Assembly (NCBI RefSeq): GCF_024346585.1
Contig: NZ_AP024523.1
Span: forward strand, 1,745,001 to 1,809,000
From: Streptococcus toyakuensis
Lineage (GTDB): Bacteria > Bacillota > Bacilli > Lactobacillales > Streptococcaceae
Length of the DNA stretch: 64,000 nt
Reading direction: 5' to 3'
This document shows positions 48,503 to 59,100 of this stretch, in pieces. Under the pieces are notes generated by a model. It did no database searches and was not told where the DNA came from. It worked only from the letters and a program-made list of their open reading frames with translations. The number at the start of each line of letters is the position of its first letter. The stretch's first letter is position 1. The translations under genes were made by a program, and so were the position numbers.

Positions 48503-49873
48503 CTAGGATAGCACTTTAGTTGCTAAAATTTCCTTGCCTTCTTTTATCAAGGGGTGACGAAACAGTGAGAAATACAGTTGAATGGTCATGGCAACCCAGA
48601 TTAGGGGTTCACAAAGGATAACTCCCTTATAGCCTGCCCAAGGGATAATCAAGACCACAAAAGCGATTTTCCCGATTAGTTCGATAAAGCTAGATACCAG
48701 AGGAAGAATTTTTTGCCCCAAGCCCTGCAAGCAATTGCGATAAATCAATAAGAGACTCAAAATAGGATAAAAAGCTGAACTGATTTGCAAGTACAGACTA
48801 CCATTTTCTACCAAGCAATCATCCGTCGAACTAGCCAAGAAGGAAACCAAGGCTGGACTGGCAAAAAAGAGGAAGACACAAACAAAAACTGCCCAGGATA
48901 TACTTAAACGACTGCCGATTCGAAGTCCTTGAACAATGCGGTCTGGACGCTTAGCTCCTAGATTCTGAGAAGCAAAGGTCGTCATCGAGGCAGAAATAGC
49001 GGTCATAGGAAGAAGGGCAAAGGCCATAATGCGTCGAGCTGCCGTCTGGGCACTAATAATTACGGCACCAAAGGTATTAACAGAAGACTGTAAAATCACA
49101 CTGCCGATGGACACAATTGAACTCATCAAACCCATAGCCAAACCTTGCTCCAAGAGATCCGCGTACAAGGCCTTGTCCCATTTGAAATGCTTGATTTGAG
49201 GCAAAAGTTCTGGCACACTCTTACGAATATAATAAAAGCAGAGAACCGCTGATAAGCCTTGCGAAATGATGGTAGCAAGGCCCGCAGATTGAACCCCCAG
49301 TTGCAGTTGCGTAATAAAATAGAGATCCAGAACCACATTAACCAAGGCAGAGAAAATCAGAAAACCAAGGGCTGCTAGACTGTCCCCAATGGACCGCAAC
49401 AAACCTGCAAAGAGATTATAGGCAAAGCTGACACCGACACAGGTCACAATCATAGAAATATATTGATAGGACTGGTGAAGAATTTCTGCAGGAGTATCTA
49501 AATATTGCAAGAGTGGATACAGACCGACAAACCCCAGCAGCATAACTACAATACTCAAAAGAGCACCTAAAATCCAGGTGGCTGCTACTGCCTCCTTGAT
49601 TTTAGTGAAATTCCGAGCTCCATAATAACGGGCAATGACAATTCCCATGCCATTGCCAACACCAAGAGTAAAACCTACAATCAAATCAAAAATAGCAGTT
49701 GTTGCCCCAACCGCAGCCAAGGAATCTTGACCAAGAAAACGTCCAACAATCAAGACATCAGCAGTATTATAGAGCTGTTGGAAAATATTGGACAGCAAGA
49801 TTGGAAAGGCAAAACTCAAAAGCGAAGGAAGAATAGGACCATGAATCAGGTCCACTGTTCGTTTTTTATTCAT
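48503..49873 (-). CDS. dinF: MATE family efflux transporter DinF
   Basis: A 456-residue membrane protein with 12 hydrophobic segments. The start MNKKRTVDLIHGPILPSLL and motif QQLYNTADVLIVGRFLG are typical of the MATE family. It exports cationic compounds or protects against oxidised products. It lies downstream of recA and cinA, the competence-induced operon order known in S. pneumoniae. In the pneumococcus lytA follows; here yebC follows instead. Confidence 0.9.
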   Translation of the reverse strand: MNKKRTVDLIHGPILPSLLSFAFPILLSNIFQQLYNTADVLIVGRFLGQDSLAAVGATTAIFDLIVGFTLGVGNGMGIVIARYYGARNFTKIKEAVAATWILGALLSIVVMLLGFVGLYPLLQYLDTPAEILHQSYQYISMIVTCVGVSFAYNLFAGLLRSIGDSLAALGFLIFSALVNVVLDLYFITQLQLGVQSAGLATIISQGLSAVLCFYYIRKSVPELLPQIKHFKWDKALYADLLEQGLAMGLMSSIVSIGSVILQSSVNTFGAVIISAQTAARRIMAFALLPMTAISASMTTFASQNLGAKRPDRIVQGLRIGSRLSISWAVFVCVFLFFASPALVSFLASSTDDCLVENGSLYLQISSAFYPILSLLLIYRNCLQGLGQKILPLVSSFIELIGKIAFVVLIIPWAGYKGVILCEPLIWVAMTIQLYFSLFRHPLIKEGKEILATKVLS

Positions 49874-49940
49874 AAGGCTATTATATCAGCTTTCTAAAGG
49901 AGCGACAAGAAACAGCAAACTATGCCAGAACTAGGCAATG

Positions 49941-49968
49941 AAAAAGCAGTGAATTTCTCCACTACTTT
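49941..49968 (-). terminator. Hairpin between recA and dinF
   Basis: Minus-strand AGTAGTG-GAGAAATT-CACTGCT followed by TTTTTCAT. It would reduce read-through from recA to dinF. Confidence 0.7.
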
Positions 49969-49974
49969 AACAGC

Positions 49975-51141
49975 TTATTCTTCAATTTCGATTTCAAGCT
50001 CGTCGCCTAGGTCAAGTGTCACTTCTTCATTCACAGAATCTGCTTGAACTACGTCATCTTTTTTAGTTTCAACACCTTCTACAGAAGCTTCTTCTCCATC
50101 AATCAAACCAAATTGAACACGGACTTGATGATCAATCTCATCAAAGACTTCTGGGTTATCTGCCAAGTATTTCTTAGCATTTTCAGAACCTTGCCCGATT
50201 TTCTCATCCTTGTAAGAGTACCAAGCTCCTGCTTTTTTGATGATATCCAAATCGCTTGCGATCTTCAAAAGCTCACCAGTCTTAGAAATCCCTTCTCCGT
50301 ACATGATTTCAACGAAGGCTTCCTTAAATGGTGGAGCCACCTTGTTTTTCACAACCTTGATTTTAGTTTCTTTACCGACATTGGTATCTTTTTGGTCACC
50401 AGTTCCCTTGATTTGTGTGCTTCCACGAACATCCAAACGGACTGATGCGTAAAATTTCAGAGCACGTCCACCAGGAGTTGTTTCTGGATTTCCAAACATG
50501 ACCCCAACTTTTTCACGCAATTGGTTGATAAAGATGGCAATTGTTTTGGTTTTATTGATAGAAGCACCGAGCTTACGCATAGCCTGGCTCATCATACGAG
50601 CCTGCAAACCAACGTGGCTATCTCCGATATCGCCATCAATTTCCGCACGAGGGACAAGGGCAGCAACTGAATCGACCACGACAAGATCCACAGCTCCTGA
50701 GTCAATCAATTTTCCTGCAATCTCAAGACCTTGCTCTCCTGAGTCTGGTTGTGACAAGAGCAATTCGTCAATATTGACACCAAGGGCTGCAGCATAAGCT
50801 GGATCGAGGGCATGTTCCGCATCGATAAAGGCAGCAATACCACCTTCTTTTTGCGCTTGTGCAACTGCATGAAGGGCAACTGTTGTCTTACCAGATGACT
50901 CTGGTCCGTAGATTTCAATGATACGTCCCTTAGGATAACCACCTGAACCAAGGGCAATGTCAAGAGCCAAAGAACCTGAACTCATCACTTGCACCTTTTG
51001 CTCCGCACGTTCACCCAAACGCATGATTGAACCCTTGCCAAAGTCTTTCTCAATCAGTTTAAGAGCGTCATTCAAGGCTTTTTCACGTTCAGCCCCGAAT
51101 TTTTTTGAAATTTCATCTAATTTTTTTGGTTTTTTCGCCAT
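49975..51141 (-). CDS. recA: Recombinase RecA
   Basis: A 388-residue recombinase for homologous recombination, SOS signalling and transformation. It has Walker [14 protein letters not shown] (about residues 79-91), Walker [12 protein letters not shown] (about 153), DNA-binding loop 2 region ([20 protein letters not shown]) and an acidic C-terminal tail rich in Glu. A -10-like TATAAT (51183-51188) lies upstream inside the cinA end, so basal recA transcription independent of competence is likely. Confidence 0.97.
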   Translation of the reverse strand: MAKKPKKLDEISKKFGAEREKALNDALKLIEKDFGKGSIMRLGERAEQKVQVMSSGSLALDIALGSGGYPKGRIIEIYGPESSGKTTVALHAVAQAQKEGGIAAFIDAEHALDPAYAAALGVNIDELLLSQPDSGEQGLEIAGKLIDSGAVDLVVVDSVAALVPRAEIDGDIGDSHVGLQARMMSQAMRKLGASINKTKTIAIFINQLREKVGVMFGNPETTPGGRALKFYASVRLDVRGSTQIKGTGDQKDTNVGKETKIKVVKNKVAPPFKEAFVEIMYGEGISKTGELLKIASDLDIIKKAGAWYSYKDEKIGQGSENAKKYLADNPEVFDEIDHQVRVQFGLIDGEEASVEGVETKKDDVVQADSVNEEVTLDLGDELEIEIEE

Positions 51142-51195
51142 TCTATTCTCCTACATTCTAATGGTCCTCAGACCTATCTACTATTATATCAAAAG

Positions 51196-52452
51196 TTAGT
51201 CACTTAATAAAGCCTTGCGAACTAGGTTAAAGGCATGCATAACCGCAATGTGACGTACATCTGCTCGACTTCTGCCTCCAATATTGATCTTGATGACCTC
51301 AGTTCCACGCTCTTGAGCCAAGCCTATGAAGACTGTCCCGGCTGGGTGTCCTTCTAGACTATCTGGTCCTGCCACTCCAGTCAAACTAAGGCCAAAATCA
51401 GACTGGGTCTTGCTTCGTGCCTGCTCAGCCATCTTCTGAGCTGTAAATTCAGACACCACACCGTGCTCTTCCAAATCCTTGACAGGAATATCCAACATTT
51501 TTGATTTTTCCTCCAAGCTATAGGTCACAAAACCACCCTTAAATATACTTGAAGCACCCGAAAAATCCGCTACCCTAGCTTGGAAAAGACCAGCCGTCAA
51601 ACTCTCTGCAGCCGTGATAGTTTTCCCTTGCCTTTTCAGTTCTTCTACCACAATGCTAGCTAAACTAGTTTCTTCCCCATAACCATAACAAAGTTTTCGT
51701 AAAGAAAGGCCTTCAAAAGTTTGACGATTCAAGATTTGATTTTCTAAGATATCCAGCGCTTGATTCGCCTCTTCTTGACTGCTAACCTTTGTTGACAGAC
51801 GCAGAGTGACTTCTCCTGTCTTGGCATAAGGCGCTAAGGTCGGATCTGTTTGATTGTCAATCAAATCAGCCAAAATGGTCACCAACTGACTTTCGCCAAT
51901 TCCAAAGAAACGAAGAACTCGGGAATACAGCTTGCTTCCTGTCATCAACTTGGGTAGAAGTTGGTTTAAAACCATGGGTTTCAATTCACTTGGCGGACCA
52001 GGAAGGACAACGTAGGTCACTCCTTCGACTTCTAATATTCCTCCCACAGCCAGTCCTGTTTCATTTGGCAGCGGAGTCGCCCCTTCTACAAGTTGAGCTT
52101 GTCTTTCATTATTCGGTGTTCGGGCATAGTCTGGTCTCTGGGCAAAAAAGACATCCAACTTCGCCTGTGCCTGAGGATCGAAGACTAATTTTTTCCCTAA
52201 GAATTTAGCCAGGGTTTGTTTGGTCAAATCGTCCTCAGTTGGCCCCAAACCGCCTGTCAAAATCAGCAGGCTGCTACGTTGACTGGCAATCTCAAGCAGG
52301 GATAAGAGACGAGCTTCATTGTCTCCTACAGCCGTCTGAAAATATACATCTACCCCAATCTCTGCTAGTTTTTCCGACAAAAACTGAGCATTGGTATTGA
52401 CAATCTGTCCTGTCAAAATCTCTGTTCCAACAGCAATGATTTCTGCTTTCAT
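51196..52452 (-). CDS. cinA: Competence-damage inducible protein CinA
   Basis: A 418-residue protein with an N-terminal MoaB/MoeA-like domain ([33 protein letters not shown]) and a C-terminal CinA amidase domain ([36 protein letters not shown]). Related enzymes hydrolyse ADP-ribose and deamidate NMN. In streptococci it helps bring RecA to the membrane during transformation. The combox ahead of the gene places it among late competence genes. Confidence 0.95.
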   Translation of the reverse strand: MKAEIIAVGTEILTGQIVNTNAQFLSEKLAEIGVDVYFQTAVGDNEARLLSLLEIASQRSSLLILTGGLGPTEDDLTKQTLAKFLGKKLVFDPQAQAKLDVFFAQRPDYARTPNNERQAQLVEGATPLPNETGLAVGGILEVEGVTYVVLPGPPSELKPMVLNQLLPKLMTGSKLYSRVLRFFGIGESQLVTILADLIDNQTDPTLAPYAKTGEVTLRLSTKVSSQEEANQALDILENQILNRQTFEGLSLRKLCYGYGEETSLASIVVEELKRQGKTITAAESLTAGLFQARVADFSGASSIFKGGFVTYSLEEKSKMLDIPVKDLEEHGVVSEFTAQKMAEQARSKTQSDFGLSLTGVAGPDSLEGHPAGTVFIGLAQERGTEVIKINIGGRSRADVRHIAVMHAFNLVRKALLSD

Positions 52453-52469
52453 GTTTCCTCCTACCTATC

Positions 52470-52477
52470 TATTCGTA
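52470..52477 (-). promoter_or_regulatory. Combox (ComX/SigX -10) of cinA-recA-dinF
   Basis: Minus-strand TACGAATA, the exact streptococcal cin-box recognised by the alternative sigma factor ComX. It lies 18 bases before the cinA start codon with an A-rich stretch upstream. Confidence 0.9.
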
Positions 52478-52487
52478 TTTTTTTGAA

Positions 52488-52515
52488 AAAATCGCAGGAA
52501 ATTTCCCACGATTTT
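52488..52515 (-). terminator. Terminator after the LCP gene
   Basis: Minus-strand ATCGTGGGAAA / TTTCCTGCGAT followed by TTTTTT. It directly precedes the combox, insulating the competence operon. Confidence 0.75.
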
Positions 52516-52529
52516 AACTATAAAATAGA

Positions 52530-53585
52530 TTATTCTACATCTTCTTGATTTATTGTATTATTAATCGTACCTGTTCCCAAACCGGTATTATTTCGATTTC
52601 CGAAAATATCTTCATATAAGACAGCATTTGTCTCTAACTCTGTCACCTTCGGTTTATCAAGTGAGGTTCTCAAAAGATTCTGGATTTCTAACAAATGGTT
52701 AGCAGTTACAATTTGATAAGATGTCCCTTGCAATTCGGCATCTTCTCCTCGTAATTGTTGAGTTTCAATCGTTTTAAACGAGTCCTGGTAACCTAACAAG
52801 CTTGGAATACTTTTCGCAGATAGATCAATATTAGTCTGCATATTGGTACTTAAGGCTTTTAGGATAGATTGATAGTGACTAACACTATTCAAGCTAAGAA
52901 CTTTTTCAACAACCTTTTGAATGACTTCACGCTGACGCTTCTGACGTCCGTAGTCCCCTTCTGGATCCTGGTAGCGCATGCGAGAATAAACAAGCGCTTC
53001 TTCTCCATTTATTGTCTGCTCTCCAACACCGATAGAAATGGTGTTAAATTCCTCTTGGTCACTGATAGAAATCGGGAAACCTAGTGTATTATTAACCGTA
53101 ATCCCGCCCACTGCATCTACCAATTGTTGCAAACCTTGCATATTGACCATAATATAGCGGTCAATATGGATATTCATCATCCTTTGAATCGTTGAGATAG
53201 CTAATTCTGCACCTCCTCCAGCATAAGCTGCGTTCAGTTTCGCTTCTTCGATTTGACCATCTTTATGCTGAATTTTCGTCAAAATATCTCTCTCTAAACT
53301 CAACATCATAGTCTTTTTCGTATGCGGATTAACCGTCAAGAGAATCATAGAATCACTATTCCCCTCCCAAGGGTCAGTTCGTTCAACGTTTCCAGTATCA
53401 ACCCCCATTAAAAGGATCGTTAAGGGTTCAGTCGCCTCAATAACATTGGTTTCTTCCCCAATCTTTTTATAGGTTTTTGATAAGGTTTGTGTACCTTGCT
53501 GATAAATGGTATAAGCAAAGACACCCACACCCAAAACTGTCACAGCTAGAAAAGCTAGCACCATTCCAATAATTTTTTTAACCAT
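52530..53585 (-). CDS. LytR-CpsA-Psr (LCP) family cell-wall glycopolymer ligase
   Basis: A 351-residue protein with one N-terminal membrane anchor (IIGMVLAFLAVTVLGVGVFA) and an extracellular LCP domain. It has LLMGVDTGN (about residues 59-67), GNSDSMILLTVNP, SLERD and RYIMVNMQG. LCP enzymes transfer teichoic acid or capsule precursors from undecaprenyl phosphate to peptidoglycan. It begins the block LCP-cinA-recA in the pneumococcal order. The Arg residues that hold pyrophosphate are present (SLERD, YGRQKRQREVI). Confidence 0.92.
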   Translation of the reverse strand: MVKKIIGMVLAFLAVTVLGVGVFAYTIYQQGTQTLSKTYKKIGEETNVIEATEPLTILLMGVDTGNVERTDPWEGNSDSMILLTVNPHTKKTMMLSLERDILTKIQHKDGQIEEAKLNAAYAGGGAELAISTIQRMMNIHIDRYIMVNMQGLQQLVDAVGGITVNNTLGFPISISDQEEFNTISIGVGEQTINGEEALVYSRMRYQDPEGDYGRQKRQREVIQKVVEKVLSLNSVSHYQSILKALSTNMQTNIDLSAKSIPSLLGYQDSFKTIETQQLRGEDAELQGTSYQIVTANHLLEIQNLLRTSLDKPKVTELETNAVLYEDIFGNRNNTGLGTGTINNTINQEDVE

Positions 53586-53592
53586 ATTTCTA

Positions 53593-54111
53593 TCAATCTA
53601 TCAGTCTACCCATCAGGTAAACATCTATAAATTTCCCTTCTTCTATGTACGCACCGCGCTCTTGTCTACCTTCAATTACAAAGCCATGCTGTTGATATAA
53701 ATGAACTGCACCCTGATTGCGAGTTTGGACAGTTAGTTGAAGTCGACGAAGAATGCCACTAGCCTGTGCCCATTCTACGACTTCTTCAAGTAACAAACTC
53801 CCCAGTCCATTATTCCAATACTTCTGACCAATCACAATAAAGAGATCTCCAATATGACGAACTCTCTTGCGTTGATCAGCTGTGATATTCACAAGACCAG
53901 CAATTTCATCATTCAGCAAGGCCAGTAAAGTGATTTGATTTTCAGAGTGAGCCTGTTTATCCAAAAACAACTCCATCTCAGTATCTGTCATCAAAATGCC
54001 ATTCCTGTCCAGACTGGTAAAATCTGTTTCTACACTGACACGATTTAAAAATGATACTAATTCAGCCGCATCTTCAACTTCTGCTTCCCTAATGAGCAAC
54101 TCATACTCCAT
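53593..54111 (-). CDS. GNAT family N-acetyltransferase
   Basis: A 172-residue GNAT enzyme. The acetyl-CoA site is KYWNNGLGSLLLEEVVEWA (about residues 98-116) and the C-terminal motif is NQGAVHLYQQHGFVIEGRQ. It resembles the RimJ/RimL-like group in the same operon of other streptococci, but the substrate is unknown. It overlaps the end of tsaE by 11 bases. Confidence 0.85.
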   Translation of the reverse strand: MEYELLIREAEVEDAAELVSFLNRVSVETDFTSLDRNGILMTDTEMELFLDKQAHSENQITLLALLNDEIAGLVNITADQRKRVRHIGDLFIVIGQKYWNNGLGSLLLEEVVEWAQASGILRRLQLTVQTRNQGAVHLYQQHGFVIEGRQERGAYIEEGKFIDVYLMGRLID

Positions 54112-54544
54112 GTTGAAGCTCCTCTAAAAGCTTTTCTGCACGCAAACCTTTTGCTTGAAAATTCAGTCTGCGACCCTCTTCTTCTTTTAGAATTTCCAAT
54201 TCTAAATAAGTATCTGGCAAGGCATCACCTAAAAGATGCCCCCACTCGATGACAGTTACCCCACCACCAAAGAGAAACTCATCTAAATCAATAGAATCAG
54301 CATCCCCCTCTATACGATAAACATCTAGGTGGTAAAGTGGAAGACGACCTTCATACTCTCTTACGATAGTGTAGGTTGGACTCTTAATCATCTGAGAAAT
54401 ATGTAATCCTTTAGCAAGACCTTTTGTAAAGGTCGTTTTGCCTGCTCCAAGTTCACCAGTTAGAATTAAGACGTCATTCTTTTCTAATAAATAGCCCAAA
54501 CGTTCACCTAAGGACTGTAACTCTTCTTCGTTTTTAGTGTACAT
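54101..54544 (-). CDS. tsaE: tRNA threonylcarbamoyladenosine biosynthesis ATPase TsaE
   Basis: A 147-residue P-loop ATPase needed for t6A37 modification of ANN-decoding tRNAs, working with TsaB, TsaC and TsaD. Walker A is GELGAGKTTFTKGLA (about residues 35-49), followed by SPTYTIVREYEG and LYHLDVYRIE. It is the first of three coupled genes: tsaE, GNAT, LCP. Confidence 0.94.
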   Translation of the reverse strand: MYTKNEEELQSLGERLGYLLEKNDVLILTGELGAGKTTFTKGLAKGLHISQMIKSPTYTIVREYEGRLPLYHLDVYRIEGDADSIDLDEFLFGGGVTVIEWGHLLGDALPDTYLELEILKEEEGRRLNFQAKGLRAEKLLEELQHGV

Positions 54545-54639
54545 GTTTCTATTATACCAAAAAGTTGTCCTTTGTCTAGGTATTATCTATGAATTCCATA
54601 TTATAAATTGTAAAACTAGAACTATCTCTTTTTTTATTC

Positions 54640-55269
54640 TTAAAATAGAAACAGCAAGAAGACAACTAACAAGATATCTCTCATCAAATGACTGTAAAAT
54701 GAAACTTCCCAGCGAATGACTTTTGGCACCAACAGTCCTAGAAATAGCATCCCCAAGGCAATATAAAAGGTCATGGACAATAGCATCCAAGGATTTCTGA
54801 GAAAGATTAGAATAGCTAGTCCACTAATAAAACAGATTTCCTTCTTTCCCAAAAACTTTTTCACTCCATTTACATACTTCTGAATCGGCAGAAAAACTAA
54901 CAAATCAATCCCAAATAAGAAAAAGAAACTCGGTAGAAAGGCTTCCACAAATCCTTCTACGGATGTATTTCCTGCAAGGATATGTTCTATGACAATTAAA
55001 GCTAAACCCAAAATATTTACTAAGAGCAAGAGACTATACAAGAATTGTTGCTTATCTTCCTTAAAAACTGAATAATGTTGATTTCCCTGCCCTCTATAAT
55101 AGTTTAGCCCTGCACCAATACTGGCAAGAAGCAACATGCCAACTAAATAATAGAAGCAGTTTTGATTTAACATCAAGGCCCAAGTAGATAAACTTAAACA
55201 AGAACAGCTGCTAAGACCAAAAACTGTCAGCAATAACAAAACTCGAATTTGCTTTTTCATTTTTTCCAT
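54640..55269 (-). CDS. Uncharacterised integral membrane protein
   Basis: About 209 residues with six hydrophobic segments and no family I recognise. The N-terminus (MEKMKKQIRVLLLLTVFGLSSCSCLSLS) could be read as a lipoprotein signal but lacks a good lipobox; it is more likely the first membrane segment. Conserved-looking hydrophilic loops are YYRGQGNQHYSVFKEDKQQF and FLPIQKYVNGVKKFLGKKE. The start is uncertain by a codon; GGAGGAAGA precedes the two ATGs. In related genomes a hypothetical gene also stands here. Confidence 0.7.
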   Translation of the reverse strand: MEKMKKQIRVLLLLTVFGLSSCSCLSLSTWALMLNQNCFYYLVGMLLLASIGAGLNYYRGQGNQHYSVFKEDKQQFLYSLLLLVNILGLALIVIEHILAGNTSVEGFVEAFLPSFFFLFGIDLLVFLPIQKYVNGVKKFLGKKEICFISGLAILIFLRNPWMLLSMTFYIALGMLFLGLLVPKVIRWEVSFYSHLMRDILLVVFLLFLF

Positions 55270-55361
55270 CATTCTTCCTCCATACTTGCTCTTATTATAT
55301 GCTAGAAAGCCTCACCATTGCTAGAATATTTCTCAACTGTCAGTTTTCTACTCTAAAATGC

Positions 55362-55400
55362 AAAAAAGTTTGACGCAAGTATCCCTTACATCAAACTTTT
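55362..55400 (-). terminator. Terminator of ndk
   Basis: Minus-strand AAAAGTTTGATG...CGTCAAACTTTTTTG, immediately past the ndk stop. Confidence 0.8.
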
Positions 55401-55401
55401 A

Positions 55402-55824
55402 CTATTTCTCTTCAAACCAAAGAGCAATTTCTCGCTTAGCTGACTCTTCTGAATCTGAACCATGCACAACATTTTGGATAACCTCATTTTCTCCAGCAGC
55501 TTTTGCAAAATCACCTCGAATAGTTCCTGGTAAAGCTTCTTCTGGACGAGTTGCACCCATCATAGTCCGCCAAGTTTCAATTACTTTGGGACCAGAAATG
55601 ATACCTACAAGAACCGGTCCTGAAGTCATAAATTCACGAATCGGTGGGTAAAAACTTTGACCAACCAAGTCCTGATAGTGCTGATCAATTAACCCTTCTG
55701 AAACCTTTGTACGCAACTCCAATTTTTCGATTGTAAATCCACGTTGTTCGATGCGTTTCAACACCTCACCCACTAATCCTCTTTTTACACCGTCTGGTTT
55801 AATGATAAAAAATGTTTGTTCCAT
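55402..55824 (-). CDS. ndk: Nucleoside diphosphate kinase
   Basis: A 140-residue enzyme that moves phosphate between nucleoside di- and triphosphates. It starts [20 protein letters not shown]; the catalytic His is in [16 protein letters not shown]. The frame is open another 73 codons upstream, but that part is translated BOX repeat; AAGGAG directly before the ATG at 55824 decides the start. Some streptococci lack ndk, so its presence is mildly informative. Confidence 0.93.
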   Translation of the reverse strand: MEQTFFIIKPDGVKRGLVGEVLKRIEQRGFTIEKLELRTKVSEGLIDQHYQDLVGQSFYPPIREFMTSGPVLVGIISGPKVIETWRTMMGATRPEEALPGTIRGDFAKAAGENEVIQNVVHGSDSEESAKREIALWFEEK

Positions 55825-55854
55825 ACCTGTCTCCTTTGTCAGCTTCTTTCTTTT

Positions 55855-56052
55855 ATACTCTTCGAAAATCTCTTCAAACCACGTCAACGTCGCCTTACCG
55901 TAGGTATGGTTACTGACTTCGTCAGTTCTATCCACAACCTCAAAACAGTGTTTTGAGCTGACTTCGTCAGTTCTATCTACAACCTCAAAGCAGTGCTTTG
56001 AGCAACCTACGGCTAGTTTCCTAGTTTGCTCTTTGATTTTCATTGAGTATTA
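55855..56052 (+). repeat. BOX element A-B-B-C in the ndk leader
   Basis: boxA (about 55855-55910, containing AACGTCGCCTTACCGTAGG), two 45-base boxB copies (ending near 55957 and at 56002, each with CTGACTTCGTCAGTTCTAT) and boxC (56003-56052, ending TTTTCATTGAGTATTA). It is a typical pneumococcal-group BOX with two boxB modules. It lies between the likely ndk promoter and the gene, so it is transcribed as ndk leader. Confidence 0.95.
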
Positions 56053-56057
56053 TTTTA
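56052..56057 (-). promoter_or_regulatory. Possible -10 of ndk, at the BOX edge
   Basis: Minus-strand TAAAAT preceded by TGTGG. No good -35 (TTTTTCC region at best). It is the only promoter-like signal between the rpoC terminator and ndk. Confidence 0.35.
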
Positions 56058-56090
56058 CCACATTTCATGGAAAAATGGAGAAAGTTTTCA

Positions 56091-56120
56091 GAAAAGAGAA
56101 AGAGAACCCGAAGGCTCTCT
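56091..56120 (-). terminator. Terminator of rpoBC
   Basis: Minus-strand GAGAGCC-TTCG-GGTTCTC followed by TTTCTCTTTTC. Confidence 0.85.
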
Positions 56121-56129
56121 CATTCTCTT

Positions 56130-59100
56130 TTATTCTACTGTTTCTTCCACAGTTTCAACGGCAGTATCCACAACTACTTCTGTTATTTCTTCATCCCCTT
56201 CTTCCTCTACTGGAGGATTAAGATATTCTGCTTCATTGATAGCTTGTGGTTCAAGGTTACGGTAGCGAGCCATACCAGTACCAGCTGGGATGATCTTACC
56301 GATGATAACATTTTCCTTGAGTCCAAGGAGATGATCTTTCTTACCACGGATGGCTGCATCTGTAAGGACACGAGTTGTTTCCTGGAAGGAAGCCGCTGAC
56401 AAGAAACTATTTGTTTCAAGTGAGGCTTTGGTGATTCCCATAAGAACTGGACGACCAGTCGCTGGAACTCCACCTGCGATAAGAACATCCTTGTTGGCAT
56501 CTGTAAAGTCGTTGATGTCCATGAGAGTACCCATAAGAAGATCTGTGTCACCTGGATCCATGACACGAACTTTACGGATCATTTGACGAACCATTACCTC
56601 GATGTGTTTGTCACCGATTTCTACCCCTTGGCTACGGTAAACTTTTTGTACTTCACCGAGGAGGTAGGTTTCAACTGACAAGACATCACGAACAGCAAGG
56701 AGACGTTTTGGTTGGATAGAACCTTCTGTCAATGCTGCACCGCGAGAGACTTGGTCTCCAACTTCGACACGCATACGTGCTGTAAATGGAACCACGTACT
56801 CACCTTCGCCAGTTTCACCCTTAACAAAGACTTTCTTGGTACGAGTTGACGCGTCTTCTTCGATAGCTGTAACTTGTCCTTTGACCTCTGTGATGACCGC
56901 TTCCCCTTTAGGATTGCGGGCTTCAAAGATTTCTTGGACACGAGGAAGACCCTGAGTGATATCGGTATTTGAGGCAACCCCACCCGTGTGGAAGGTACGC
57001 ATTGTAAGCTGTGTACCAGGTTCCCCGATAGATTGGGCAGCGATTGTACCGACTGCTTCACCAACTTCAACCGCATCACCAGTCGCCAAGTTGATACCGT
57101 AACAGTGACGGCAGACGCCATGACGAGTGTTACATGTAAATACAGAGCGGATAGTCACTTCTTCCACACCAGCATTGACAATTTCACGCGCCTTGTCTTC
57201 CGTAATCAACTCATTTGGACCGATGATCACTGCACCAGTTTCTGGATGTTTAACAGTTTTCTTAGTATAACGACCATTGAGACGTTCTTCGAGAGACTCG
57301 ATCATCTCTTTTCCTTCTGCGATAGAGCGGATCAAGAGACCACGGTCTGTTCCACAATCGTCCTCACGGATGATCACATCTTGGGCAACGTCAACCAAAC
57401 GACGAGTCAAGTAACCTGAGTCGGCTGTCTTAAGGGCCGTATCGGTCATACCTTTACGGGCACCGTGAGTTGAGAAGAACATTTCGAGTACTGACAAACC
57501 TTCGCGGAAGTTTGAAAGGATTGGCAATTCCATGATACGTCCGTTCGGAGCGGCCATCAGACCACGCATACCGGCAAGCTGTGAGAAGTTTGAAATGTTA
57601 CCACGAGCTCCAGAGTCCATCATCATAACGATTGGGTTCTTAGGATCTTGGTTGGCAACCAAACGTTTCTCCAATTTTTCACGGGCTGCACGCCATTCAG
57701 CTGTAACAGCGTTGTAGCGCTCGTCGTCTGTGATCATACCACGACGGAATTGTTTGGTGATTTGTTCTACACGTTTGTGTGATTCTTCGATGATTTCAGC
57801 CTTGTCTTCAACGACTGGGATATCGGCAATACCCACTGTCAAACCTGCAAGAGTTGAGTGGTGGTATCCGAGGTTCTTCATGCGGTCAAGTAGGGCAGAA
57901 GTTTCTGTCGTACGGAAACGTTTGAAGATTTCAGCGATGATATTTCCAAGATTTTTCTTCTTGAATGGAGGGTTGAGTTCAAGATTACTGATTGCTTCCT
58001 TGATATCTCCACCTAGTGGCAAGAAGTATTTAGCTGGAACACCTTCTGTTAAGTTGGCATTTGTTGGTTCTTGCAAGTAAGGCAGACCCTCTGGCATGAT
58101 GTCGTTGAAGAGGATTTTACCAACTGTTGTAAGCAAGACCTTATGTTTTTGCTCTTCTGTCCATGGTTTGTTAAGGCTGTCTGTTGCAATACCAACACGT
58201 GAGTGGAGGTGAACATAACCATTACGGTAAGCCATAACCGCTTCGTCACGGTCTTTGAAGACCATTCCTTCCCCTTCACGACCAGCTTCTTCCATGGTCA
58301 AGTAGTAGTTACCCAAAACCATGTCCTGAGATGGAGTAACAACTGGTTTACCATCTTTCGGGTTCAAGATATGCTCAGCAGCCAACATCAAGATACGAGC
58401 TTCTGCTTGAGCTTCTTCTGAAAGCGGTACGTGGATGGCCATTTGGTCCCCGTCAAAGTCGGCATTATAGGCTTCACAGACAAGTGGGTGCAAGCGAAGA
58501 GCCTTACCATCAATCAAGACTGGCTCGAAGGCTTGGATCCCCAAACGGTGAAGGGTCGGTGCGCGGTTCAAAAGTACTGGGTGTTCTTTGATTACTTCTT
58601 CAAGAATATCCCAGATACGTTCGTCTCCGCGTTCCACCAAGCGTTTAGCCGCTTTGACGTTCTGCACGATGTCACGGGCAACGATTTCACGCATCACAAA
58701 TGGTTTAAAGAGCTCAATCGCCATTTCACGTGGCACACCACATTGGTACATCTTAAGAGTTGGACCAACGGCGATAACGGAACGTCCTGAGAAGTCAACA
58801 CGTTTTCCGAGCAAGTTTTGACGGAAGCGCCCTTGTTTCCCTTTAAGCATGTGGCTCAATGATTTGAGTGGACGGCTACCTGGTCCTGTGATTGGACGAC
58901 CACGACGACCGTTGTCAATCAAAGCGTCAACCGCTTCTTGAAGCATACGCTTCTCATTTTGAACGATGATACCTGGTGCGTTCAACTCAAGCAAACGAGC
59001 CAAACGGTTATTACGGTTGATAACACGGCGGTAAAGGTCATTCAAGTCAGATGAGGCAAAACGGCCACCATCCAACTGCAACATTGGACGAAGATCTGGT

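Noticed and set aside
55825..56043. N-terminal extension of ndk by 73 residues
   Set aside because: The extension is translated BOX repeat; a good ribosome site and the family start are at 55824.
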